Shown here piece after piece: positions 21,595-33,800 of a stretch of 60,000 nucleotides of DNA. Under the pieces are notes generated by a model, which saw only the letters and a list, made by a program, of their open reading frames with translations, was not told the DNA's origin and made no database searches. The stretch comes from Membranipora membranacea (lineage: Eukaryota; Bryozoa; Gymnolaemata; Cheilostomatida; Membraniporidae). The first letter of the stretch is position 1; each line of letters begins with the position of its first letter. Location of the stretch: NCBI GenBank assembly GCA_914767715.1, contig OU612069.1:12089387-12149386 (forward strand), given 5' to 3'. The position numbers and the translations under genes were made by a program.

Positions 21595-22297
21595 CACAGA
21601 GTAAGGATAAGCAGAGGGGACACTTCAATGATCGTTATAGTGCCTGCGGTTTTTATCCACTGGGGGAAATTCATCAATCTGGCCACCTGCCAATTTCAGA
21701 ATATATATAAGTTACAGTGGAGTTTTGTCATGCAGACATGGCCACCTTTGATAGGTCATAATTCATTCTGTATTTATCCTAAAGACTGATTTCTAATTTT
21801 TCTGAAATGTCCAATCTTCGAGCTATACACCATATTATTGTCATTTTTTGCTAGGATACATAGGCTATGAGTAATCCAGGTTATTAAAATGAGTTTTATC
21901 ATATAGATTTACATAGGGCTTAGGTCAATGCACGGACATTTCCTAATTTTGATGACCAGCCGTCTATCAATTGTCACATGTAAATCTATATGACAAAACT
22001 CATTTCAAAAACTGGGATTACTCTTAGCCTATGAATCCTAGCAAAAAATGACAATAATATGGTGTATAGCTTGAAGCTTGGACATTCCAGCAAAGTTGGA
22101 AATCAGTCTTTAGAATAAATACAGAATGAATTATGGCCCATCAAAGGTAGGGATGTCTGCAAGAAAAATGCCATTATAACATATAGAGATAATGAGTTTT
22201 TGGCATCCAGCTGTGCACAATTTTCCCCCAGTGAATCAAAAACCGCAGGCACTATAACTATCATTGAACTGTCCCCTCTGTATATCCTTACTCTGTG
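21595..22297. mobile_element. Foldback (palindromic) DNA transposon, copy 1
   Basis: 703 bp. The two halves are nearly complete reverse complements, with arms of about 310 bp. The ends are CACAGAGTAAGGATA and TATCCTTACTCTGTG, and there is a short central loop near 21915-21985. The 7 bp GCAGTAT occurs directly before (21588-21594) and after (22298-22304). There is no coding frame, so it is non-autonomous. A second copy lies at 55844-56542 with its own 7 bp duplication. The superfamily is uncertain; 7 bp duplications are uncommon. Confidence 0.92.
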
Positions 22298-22379
22298 GCA
22301 GTATGATTGATGGCTTCTCTAAAACAAGCAACAAAAATGTAACTGGCTGGTCATTTTAGTTTTGTTTCAAATGATTTAA

Positions 22380-22600
22380 TTCGAAATCAAACACTGTCAT
22401 CCGCTAGACCAGCTTTTGTATTTGGTTCATACATAATAAACCATATCAATTATCAAAACAGTTGATTATCAAAACTGTAATGAACCAGCTTTCAAATGGT
22501 TAAACTTAGCTATTTTGAATTGAAATCCTTTTTTTTTGATATAATTATTTAGAGTAGGTTCTGACATTGTAAAAAAAGCAAGCAAGGCTACATACTTATT
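22380..22600 (+). repeat. Diverged dispersed block, copy D
   Basis: Contains CCGCTAGACCAGCTTTTGTA, an insert with ATCAATTATCAAAAC, and the end TATTTAGAGTAGGTTCTGACA. It lies just right of the foldback element. Confidence 0.6.
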
Positions 22601-22635
22601 CTCACTGCTGAAAGTTACTAGATTCAGCTGCCCAG

Positions 22636-22742
22636 TGTAATACAAGGGCAGCGTAATACAAGGGCAGCGTAATACAAGGGCAGTGTAATACAAGGGCAGC
22701 GCAAAACAAGCGCAGCGCAATACAAGGGCAGCGTAATACATG
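22636..22742. repeat. 16 bp minisatellite
   Basis: About 6.5 copies of GTAATACAAGGGCAGC with a few substitutions. It creates a spurious repetitive frame on the minus strand. Confidence 0.92.
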
Positions 22743-23464
22743 GAATTTAGTTGATTAACAATTATTAAAGTGATGTATTTTGAAGTGTTTCTATTTCGGC
22801 AGCTCTGCAGAAGGTGTTGATTAGTGCTGTCTTTTTACTTTCATATAACAGGGACCCCCCCCCCCCCCCCTGGAAGGTGGATTAAAGTTAATACGACGCG
22901 CAGAGAGAAGCTGTCTGCTCAGGACTTCTCCACTGTTAAATTATACAACCGTGTGTTCAGAACCGCTTTTCTAAAATGTGCGACAGAAATGTAATTTCAC
23001 AGGACATTAAATTTTGTTATGTAACATATGTGAGCTTGTTGTGAGTTTCGAGTCAGCCGCTAGACTTGCTATTGTAATTGTTTTAAACCAATAAAATCTG
23101 ATTGACTATAATATATCAGCGGTTGAGACAATATTATAAAACCCAAGACTTTTTAGCATTAACTACTTGTACACCAACTTGCGTTGTGGGAGAAATATAC
23201 ACCCGAAGGTGCTGGGACGGTCAATAAGGAATGCAACCCACGAATACTGCGGTACCAATCGCCTGACCGTAAATAGCAATGCCTTTATAGTGGTATCAAT
23301 TGCGGGCGAAAACAATAGGACCAAAAAAGTATGACAGAGGTGCTCGCTTCATCAGACAAGAGGGCCATAATATCGAATATTGTTGGATAAGGTTGAATTA
23401 TATTGGATACATGAGAGATGATTATTAGGAAATGATAAATTAAGAAGATCAAAGGATAATTACA

Positions 23465-23690
23465 GTAGGAGTAGGAGGTAGCTCAGTTCGTTAGAGCGCC
23501 TACCCCATTAAACGCAAGTGTTGGAGGTCTCGGTTCGAATCTTGCTGCAGTCTACTGACTACTGGGTCCAATTGACGCCCCAAGTGTGCTCCGACCTGCC
23601 TGCAAATCAAGATCAAATCAGCGCCGAATATGGCGGCCATGCCTTTAAGGCACTGTATTTCTCAGTCTTAAAACCGAGACAGACTTGTGA
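23465..23690 (+). mobile_element. tRNA-derived SINE, copy 1
   Basis: The tRNA-like head at about 23472-23545 has an A box (TAGCTCAGTTCG) and a B box (GGTTCGAATCT). A body follows containing GTGTGCTCCGACCTGCCTGC and ATGGCGGCCATGCC. Both head and body match the minus-strand copy at 56860-57080, so this is a SINE family and not a tRNA gene. Pol III transcribed if active. Confidence 0.85.
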
Positions 23691-24034
23691 TTTTAACTCA
23701 CATTAACACACATTACTTTTTTCACAGCGACTTGCTGGTTTAACACAATCCAATCTATCTAATGATGCTGCTGCCGACATAACCATCACACATTTCTATG
23801 CTCTAAAATTAAGCATAAAGTAAGATACTCTACTGCTTACCTGGATATTTTGGATGGTGAAAAGAAGTGAAGTGTGGGTTATGAAGATATCTAGAACTTC
23901 TCTGCTAATCCACTGCGACAAAATATTCAGAACAAGCTTACCTGAGATGTTTAAAATGAATGGCTTGTTCTTAGATTAAGTTATTGATTAACAAGTGACC
24001 AGTTTTTTGTTGCAACCTTTGACGCAAGCAGTAA

Positions 24035-24250
24035 CAAACCTGCTAGCGCTGCCTATTGTAGATTTTTATTTAGTTAACTACTGATCAATTCTCAAAACAA
24101 TTGATAACCAGAAGCATAAAGGAACAGCATTCAGTTTCAAAAACTAAATAAATGTAAAGCCTAAATCAATATATTGAACCCTTTTGTTCCTTGTTAAAAA
24201 TAGCTGAGCACAGGTGTTGACATTATTAGGAGAACGGATAATGTTTTGCA
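24035..24250 (+). repeat. Diverged dispersed block, copy E
   Basis: Most diverged copy. It contains GCTAGCGCTGCCTATTGTA and TGTTGACATTATTAGGAGAAC. A partial related block (CCGCTAGACTTGCTATTGTAA) is at about 23045-23130. Confidence 0.5.
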
Positions 24251-25830
24251 CTCAAATCCTGATGTGGTTTTATCTAAAATGGTTGTCACTGTAAACATAA
24301 CAAAAACGAGAGACAGCATTAATAACTGGGAAAAGTATGTATTGCCACAGTGGCTAAAGTAAGATCGGGCTTATTTGAATATCCTTCAACTGATGGGGTT
24401 GATATAACCACTTCATGTCTTTAAACACTGCCTATAAGAAATTTGGTGACTTTGAGAATATTTAAAGCTCATATCAACAACAGAAACAATACAACAGGTG
24501 AATGGTGTAAAACGTGTTGGGCTCATTACATTAAGGTTTGTCCCATTTATTAGCAGGATATGTCTCCTTTATGAAGCGAGTGGATAGAGTTGATAATTAT
24601 TGTGTAAAGCCTAACAAACACTGCACAAGCAATCTGCCAACGCTGTACAATGCCCTCACAATGTCAATCTATTTTATTTTCGGCTGGCTGAAAATTTAGT
24701 TATCTCCTCATGTTAAAAGAGGGCACAACTCCCGCATTTTTCGAGTAGCATGGGTCACAGATAGTTTTTTACTCCAACTCGTACACGCTTTGAATGAATT
24801 GTTTCCTCTTTAAAACATATGAACTTGAATGACTACCCGCGCTTGGAATCGGACTTGAATCTCACAGATCACAACTCTGTACTCTTTAGACCAATCATGG
24901 CTGCTTGTGACTCTTAGTTACTGATGTCGTTCACCCATACCGTTTAGCTTCAAAGTAAACTCTAGATAATTAAAACTTTTCTGATTTTATTTTGACAGTC
25001 AGAGTGTCAATTAACCTGATTCAAAGGTGCAATAATTGAATAATACAAGCTTCTTGTTTTCTCTTGGACAGATTTAACATAAATATTAGCAGCAACTAAA
25101 ATATACCGTTTTGCTTAATTCTGGTTAGAGTAGTAAGAATTCATCTATTGGCAAAATAACTTCAGGAAGGATAGGCTTATAATAGTAGGTAGCTTTCACC
25201 CCTTGTAACTTCCGATTCATCCCTTATCACCTGACTTAATTTAAATCAAGTTTGATCTAATTAACAATCATTGGATTTGCCCGTCTACTGTCACGCCGGT
25301 TTTGAGGCTTCTCCACCCTCACAAACTTGATCAAACCTGATTTAACTAGATAATCACTTATGGTGAGGCCAGCACACAGCCATACTCATAAAACTACTCA
25401 TTCCTTTTCTCATGATTTGAGACTCATACTGCAACTATAAGTACTTTGCGTATTGTTTATTTAGTATTTTATTGGATTTCATTCATGCATTCCGCATGGC
25501 AAATAATAGACAATCGGAAAATATGAAACCATCTAAGCACAAATAATAGACAATTAATTTCCACACCAAAACACAGCTATGAATCATAATATTTTATATA
25601 TATTTCATATAATACGAAAAAATTGTAATTCATAGACAAGGGATAGCTATATTAGTGTTTCTGGAATTATTTTACAGATTAATAGACTCACTGCCATTTA
25701 ATCTGTCAGTCCACCATACAATCGATTCCTGGACATGCAGGTTGCCAGGTTTATACTACATAACTAAATTTTTAAACGCCCCTTGCTCAATGAGCCAAAG
25801 GGAATGCTTGTACCGTAATCATTACCTAGG
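24251..25830. other. Gene-free stretch downstream of SLX4
   Basis: No exon recognised on either strand. On the minus strand an AATAAA at about 25457 lies some 370 bases past the SLX4 stop and could serve as its polyadenylation signal. Confidence 0.45.
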
Positions 25831-27434
25831 TTAAGAAATGCAGCCGCATATTTCATACCCCAGATTGGATGGTATTTTTAGGCCTTCACTGGACTTTTGC
25901 TGAATTGGTTTGAGAGCTGGACGATATCTACTGTTTCTTATGTTGTGACACAGCTTTGCTCTTCTGAGCAGGTTTCTTACGTCTTCTGGACTGATCTTGT
26001 TTATTCTGCACTGGTATACACTACAATATAACCATATCATAATCATAAGAGGGTCTGATTCAGGAAGGAACTTTGTGTTAGTACGCAAAAATATGTGTTC
26101 AACTTTATTTTATATCTTATTCTCTATTTACAAAGTTTTCCCCTATGACCATAAAACTCTCCAACAGAATACAGGCATATAATAATGGTTCATGATGGTT
26201 CTGTATTATTGGTGTAAAATTTAAGCCCTCCCACATGCATATGCAGTAAGACACAGCATTCAATATGGAGCTAGCCAATCAAAACAACGGATCACTAAGG
26301 CTTTCTGTAGCATTTTTGTGGTAGCCTAGCACACAAGGTGACAATGCTTGCCACCATGGAGTTTTGTTCACTTAACCATAGTTGAGGCTCGATATAAAAC
26401 ATCAATACTTGTGCATCTACTAACCTGTTTAAAGCAGAAAGTTTCCAGCTGTTTTGTAGAACATTTTATTTTAGCTGATTTGATCAGATCGATTAATTCA
26501 GACCTCTGTATCATCTGTAAATAAGTCCAATTATAGTCACAGTTTAAGCGTATATAGGAGACCTCTGCCATATCAGGTAACAGGACCATATGCTTTGATT
26601 TCTTGATAAAACTGAGAGGATAGTGGGGAAAGGAAAAGCTACCATGCTGGAACTGGTGGTTCATATTTGAAACTTTTGTAATCAAAGCACATATGAGAAG
26701 GTTATTCAGACAATCTGGAATGACAGTTATACACTAGCGCTGGACTATGTAAGCTTCAATAAACAATATACATGTATACTGTGTGGTAATGGTGGAATAT
26801 AAAGTGGTACAGGACTATGACCATGATTATCATGTTTGCTTTTTGATGCAATCAACGAAATGGTTAAGCAGGCTCCTGGTGCCGCAAGAGTCATGCTAGT
26901 CAAGTCCAATTGAGGGCATTTTTGATTGTTTGTTCCTGAATGTATATAATTAAAAACTTTCTGTATTTGAGTACCAAGCCACTAGAATGCATGCTTTTTA
27001 AAAGTTTTGTTGTTTCACTTATAATGTATTGTCTACCAGTCCTCTATCCTGCCATTTATCAACGAGATAAGAAGGACATACGCAAAATATTTAAAGATGC
27101 TTCCTCGCTAGGATTACAGCTTAATTATGATCTCGACACTCTAGTTAACACTCATTTAAAAAATCGTGTAATGCAGATATTCACTGACGACGAACACTTT
27201 ATCCAGAACTACCTCGAACGGTGCCCCTCAGGTCGGCTTAGACACCCTAAATACCGCACTGCCTTGGGCAAAGACTGCTTTTTGAGACACATGTGCATTT
27301 ATATTAATAATACAATTTTTTAACTACTTTTTAATAATACTGTTTTTGCATGCAAGGCAACTTCATTTTTTTTAGCAGAGTGCGTGTACCAGCAACCTTT
27401 TACTCGCAACTCTTACAGTTAGTGATAGAATACA

Positions 27435-27475
<41 letters not shown>

Positions 27476-27810
27476 GCACTATCAGGTGATCAAATCCCTT
27501 TCAATGTCAGGCAAATGGTTCCAAAGAAAGATCACAAAAGTTGAGCGAAATTTAACCACATGGTTTAAATTTTGCTTATTTTTTGAGTTGCCTCCCCTGA
27601 ATAAAGGGTGTAGAAACTTTAAATATAAGCGAGTCAACATCAATATTCTTTGGCGGGTCAACCTAGTGTTAAAAACAAGAATATATAACTACCTGATAAG
27701 TGAGTATTCTGTTATAGAGCTCCTTGTGACCTTGAACTAGCTGTCTCAACATCAACTCAAGGTCATCAGGAGTTATCAGTTCACTGGTATCAGTGTCCGA
27801 TTCTGAAGAA
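25831..27810 (-). CDS. SLX4: SLX4 exons 15-17: C-terminal SLX1-binding region
   Basis: Exon 15 encodes SSSESDTDTSELITPDDLEL followed by MLRQLVQGHKELYNRILTYQ. Exon 16 encodes MIQRSELIDLIKSAKIKC, STKQLETFCFKQ. Exon 17 ends in a basic tail with TAA at 25831-25833. The helix pair with LY..IL.Y and the I..ST..L..F signature matches the conserved C-terminal domain that holds SLX1. The exon 17 acceptor is weak (ATACCAG then TGCAG), so the first residues of that exon are less certain. Confidence 0.82.
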
Positions 27811-30800
27811 CTAAAATTTAGAAAATGTAGAATCAAATGATTTGCTAACATGCTATGATTCGGGGTCTCTCACTATGTGAATGGGAAGGTGGATTTATAG
27901 GGTTAGGGGTTGGATTCTGTTTTATCAGTAAGCAAATTTCAGATAAAAATCCCTGTACATTACCATTTACGTCTTCAATAGATGGACATTGTGTGATCTG
28001 AAACATTACAAGATACAACACCAACAGTTAATATTTAGTTTCCAGGCAAAAATAATGAAATATAGAGGCTGTTTTTTTCTACAATTATGGGAAAACCAGT
28101 CCACGGGATTCTGATGCCAAGAAAACCAACAAAGTAAAATGTGTCACCTTCACACCTCTTTACAAGACAACCCTAAGATCTAACCAGCTTTGAATTATCA
28201 ATACCATGCCATATGTATGGAGATGGAGTAAAATCCGAATTGACTGCAGTTCAGGTCACTGCGATAATGTAAGAGCTGCTATGGTTTGAGGGGAATATAG
28301 GCCAATTGGATCGAACAGTCTATTCCATATTAAGATGATTAATGAATAATAGTTACATTCATATGTGATTGGGCGATATTTTTGTTAGCATTTCATATAA
28401 ATTATTTTCTACAAAAAAGTTGACAATGAACCTATTCCTTAAACTTTTAAATAAAACCAAAACATGATCTTTTTCATAACAACAATAGCTCACTAACGTA
28501 AACAGGGCTTCGGAAAATAACCAATGCTAATCATTCCACTCCGAATACCCTTATATAACAGACACAGATACAACATATATCTTACCTTGTGTCCTCTTCA
28601 TCAGGTCCTTGAGTTTGTAGCTCTTCTACATTAGCAGTTGAGATGACATCACTTCCTGTTGACACAATGTCATCTTCATTGCTACTGCTTAGAAGCTCAT
28701 CGACTTCATCCAATAATCTGTCTATCTCTGTGTCGGCGTGACCTTCTGACCTACCGACAGCGTGACCTTCTGACCCTCCGGCAGCTTTAGGTTGATCTGA
28801 TACAGCAGTACTCTGATAAAGGGAAATATACAGGTAAAGGTATCTTTAGAAACCAAAGGCGTTACAGCGTTGAAGGAGTGAGAAAAAAGTGATTTGATAC
28901 ACGGTCACTTATGCTTGCTACGATTATTTTTGCAGGAATGCCCTTTGATCTGCGGGCTGAAGTGAAGAGGTGCATACATAAAAATAATGCCTCAATCTTG
29001 AATCAGTTCTCCCATCAAATGGATTCAATGGATATAAACTGATCGCATCATGGTCTTTTCAAGTGACATGTCCTGTAGTTTTAAGAATTATCACAGTACA
29101 AGTATCGTCATTTGATACTGGAAGGATAAGGAAATGTGTATTGAAATTAAAATGTTGAGCAGTCTCTGATTTTTACAGAAACTCATTGCGAAGTTAGCAG
29201 TAATTCAAAGTTGGCAGCTTACTGTGATTGTGTGAGACATGGGTGTTACTCGAGCCACCCGCCTTGTCTCAGATTGAGCTGATGTAGAACTACTGCCCAT
29301 CTGTGTGACACGAGGCACAGATTCCACATTATGTCCTACTTTGCTTGCCCCTTTCTCAGCTGCTGTTTCAGCACCTTTTTTGGCTGAGGAGGCAGACTTG
29401 GAAGCTTTCTTATTTTTCTCAGACAGACTGGATTTTGATTGAGTGGTAGGGCGACTGGTTGAAGGTGCAGGTAGACTTGAAGGGCGACTTGTCGTTGGTG
29501 CAGGTTTACTGGGTGTTGGTAGGACAGTCCACTCCGCGGAGGTGTCGGTCTCATATACGTGTGTCTCCTTATAGACCTGTGTGAGAGCTGCCACCATTCT
29601 CTTCCTGGACATTTTATCTCTCAATCCAAAACCTCTCAACTTTTTCTGCAATGGTCAATTTTGGTATATTCAAGCACATGGATAAGGCAATCTTACGGTA
29701 CATCATAAATAATCATTTCGCTACACATTTTCTAGACTTGGTTTTGACCCCTCCGACATAACTACAGGTAGACGAAAAGCTCTTGCCCTAACAACAGCTA
29801 TGTGGGTTGCCAAATACTAGGCAATGGGTTGTCTTTTATCTGATTTATTGTTGGATTTGCCCTTACCCCTAGCGGAACGTTAAAAAAATAGAAATTATTT
29901 CTTTTATTAGGTAAATTCGCGCCCTTGGTATCTATATTAAATAATCGATAAATAATCAATGGAAATCCCATTTTCATTGGGAAATCCAACTGAATCCAAC
30001 TAGAATTCAAGTTGTCTCCCTATTACCAATGAGGAGATAATTCTAAGTTTCATTAGTGGCATTTTATTTTATTGGCGGTTAGCTCATTTGCTGGCAAAGT
30101 GGATTAAACAAGATAAAACAACTCACCTTTAATAACTCATCACCCATACCCTCATAGTGGGGCATGGGAGTGAAGGGACTGGGTATGAAAGCCTTGTGTG
30201 TGCCTCTCCTTTGAATACCACTGCACTGAGCAGGTGTCGACTGTACTATTGCCTCAGCACCATCTGGGAGAGCTGACGGGGTGGGGGTGAACACGTCCCA
30301 GTCATCATCTAAGCCGTCCCATTGCTCAATTTTGGTATCTTGGTGTCCTGTGCAAGGAAGAAAAATTTATTTTAATAGATTAATATCATAGGTATTTCTT
30401 TGCAAGCGTATCTTTGTTATTGCATTCCCTAACAACACTCAATAAATAGGAGCTAACAGTGCTGAAAACATCAAAATAGACATCCATCAAATTCAAATGA
30501 TTCCTTTCCGTGAATTACTAAAATAGTCAGGCAGACAGACAGTTAATCATTTTCATTTGCTTTTGCCTTTACCTTTTTTTATGCTACACTTTTTGAAAAA
30601 AAATCAACAACCTGTAAGCAATACATTAGTCTCACCTTCCTGAACCTCTTCAGTAGAGGACTGAACAGGTGGTAACAAATCTACAGTCCGCTCCTGAGCG
30701 GGCTTCACTGTAACTTTGTCTACTGATGAAAGAGGTTTGACCGTATCTCGAGTGAGGTCGTCTGTAAGGTCAAGCTCAGAGTCACTGTTTGTCAGATCCA

Positions 30801-33800
30801 CATCTGCATCTATCATATCAAGGAAGTCCATGTGAACACATGAAATAAGAATGGACAACATCACATTACCCACTGACAAGATGATATAGTTTTGTTTTTC
30901 TCGGAGGTTATCGCCAAATCATTGTCGAAAACTCTTGGAGTATATTATTTCGGATTCCCTTGTCCAGCTAGGGTGAATGGCCCACAACAGCCAAGTGTAG
31001 GCATTTAATCCCTGGTGAGAATAGCAACCCAGCAGCTCACTTACCATGACCCTGACATTGAAGGATGCTGTCAAAGTGTGCAATGTTTGATGTCAAATTA
31101 TATTAAAACTCATCAGCCGCTCTGATTATCGTAATCATTAGCTAGAGAATTGAAATAACACCACCAAAGTGTTTGAATTTTGAGTCCTAGCCGCTTTACC
31201 TAGCCTAGCAAAGTCTAGCATTTCTCTTCTTCAATTTGCTACAAGTTCATAATCTACTATAGCTGACCCTTGTAAAACTTTTTTCAAGCAGCTTGCCTGA
31301 GTATTAGAAGGTTGTTACTGGGACGTCGATCAATGCGTAACCAAAAAGCTGCCAGATTTGTAGCTTTATTCAGATCCTGACACAAAGTTCTATACTGATC
31401 ACATATCTGCAAAAATAGCCACACTATGTATTTTACAACTGTTCTATTAATTTATATGAATGGTGAAACTCACCAGGTTTAACAGTAGTTTGTCCCGCTG
31501 ATATATCACCATCGTTACCCTCGTGGTTAAGAGTGCTCAAGCTCAAATTATCTCCTCCTGTATCTACCTCTGCAGGCTCATAATTATCTCCCCTGGTATG
31601 TGTGGCTAGCTTATCAGTGTCAGAGGTCACATTGGTAGCAGCAGCAGTGTCATAAGTAGGTATGTGAGTCGGTGTGTCAGGTGTCAGCAGGTCCACCACA
31701 TGACCTGCAGATAAATGGTGAAAATTATGAGTAAGGAGTGTTTTTCAATTACCAGACTTAAACACTACCCAAAGACCAAGGTGTGCTCACTGTGACATCA
31801 TAGTGTAGGGGATGAGAGTTGCCTTCCCTTATGGGATGCCCATTTTCCACCATGCAATGGCATAAGCCAAGTAGAGCATTGAATCTTTTTACCACGCAAA
31901 TCTTACAAAATTTTCTCATAAGTAACTGCCTGACTATAAACATGTAATAGTCTTTGGGTAGTCTTTAGCGGCAAGGTGTTGGTGTGGTGGGGTTATGGTA
32001 TGTTTTGAGATAATAATAAAGAGAGTGGGGAGGCTGTCATATGGTGCAGGTTCAACTTCTCAAAAAATTGTGCACACTTATGGGCCCAACAATCAAATTA
32101 AAAAACCCTAGCATAATTTATGGCATTTCTATATGTGTGAATACATTCATAGGCCTATGAAGACAAAAGCAGATAGAGAAGATTGGTCGAACTTTGGTAT
32201 AGAAGAGATGAAAGCCACTGGAATAGGACAAGACACACAAAAAGAAAAGAGTCTAGGAATAGTACACATAATCAGCATCTCCGATTCAATGGTTCATTTC
32301 TCCAATTTCGATAGTAAGTAGGGAAATATTTTAACATGGCTGTCACAATAAAGGTACATTAACACAGCAGATTTTTCTGACAGGTTTTTTTTCAGATCAT
32401 ACATCATTATAATTTTATAAATATTATTATATATGCTATCATAGAGAGCAACGAAAGAGCGGAGTGTTGAAACATTGTCAGAAAGCGCTGCTCTTTGGTT
32501 GTTCGCAATGATAGCTTAGATATAAAAAATCATACCTAGTAATCTGGCCAAATATCTGTCAGAAAAGCCGGCAGTATAAATGCACCTTAAACCATCGCTG
32601 CCACACAGGCAAATGTGTGCTTATTGAATTATAATATTATGACGCTGTAATCTCAGCATTGTCACCTAATGGACAAACAATTTTCACAAACTGATCGTCA
32701 AAATCAGGATATGAAATTAATTATCGTCGTAATCATCTATGTAGTGATCGGCTTACTAGTGAACACTTTTGACGTCATCACCAGTGCGTTAATATCATAC
32801 CCTGATTCTGAAAATAAGTTTGTGCAAATTATTTGCCCGTTAAGGGATAATTCTGAGAGTAAAGCCTCAATTAGTTATCTTGGAGCTCTACTGAATCGAT
32901 GAGCACGAATTTAGTAGTTTAAGCATCATCTCAAAAACTGCCGATTAACTTTATTTGTATTGATTTTTTAGAATAATTCCATTCAACCTCTCAATTTACC
33001 AGCTGCACTCACCATCTGGAGATGTTGGACGCTTGTTCTCAGCCACAAGGTTAATAACATCAGAACCCCTCTCCTGGTCTAAATTTAATCCAAGAGGATC
33101 TGCACCTATTGATAAGTGAGGAAGGTCACCACTACCAGGCTGTGCTTTTCCTTTCTTCCCAGGAGTTGTAGCACAGGGTGACTTGACAGAAGCTGCAGGT
33201 GGCCTCTTTGGACTACCTGCAGGCCGACGTGTCGCGTTTATATCATAGACTGTCAATTCAAAAGTATCATCAATTGAGAAGGATGATGTCCATGGTTTCT
33301 GAGGAACAAGCTGTTCTGCTTGCGTTTCAGTTTCATTGCTTGGTTTTTCTGGGTTATCAGTTGTTTTATTAGTATATACATTGAGGCTTAGTACATCACT
33401 GATAGTTATAGAATCAGACTCCTGGTCCACAATGTCCCTGTCAAGATCTCCTTCTTTGACTGCAAGATCTGAAGAGATCGGTGCATCATCTCCTCCAGTA
33501 GCACAATGATCATCTACTGTGTGACCATCTTGTGGATTAAAATCTAGATCATCATGGGGTTGACCTGCAACATCAGGCTCTTTATCCGCAGCTGATGGCG
33601 ATGGTGCCTCAGGCTTCTTGTCTGTTTTACTGGGTCCTCTATCTCTGTAAGATGATGGTATCTTTTGAGGCACACCGATAACTGATTGGTCCTTGTGTGA
33701 TTGGCAATCAGTGGTCGGTTGTTTGCTAGTCTCAATTCCATACAATTGTTCATTATGAGGAGCACACATACTCCCGCAGAGGTCTGGGACAGCTGCTGGT

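Noticed and set aside
22469-22741. Repetitive 90-residue frame
   Set aside because: Translation of the 16 bp minisatellite.
23472-23545. Candidate tRNA gene
   Set aside because: A and B boxes are present but the body behind it is shared with another copy, and the stems are imperfect. It is a SINE head.
32669-32902. 77-residue plus-strand frame with a hydrophobic segment
   Set aside because: Lies in an SLX4 intron, opposite strand, no splice partner or family match.
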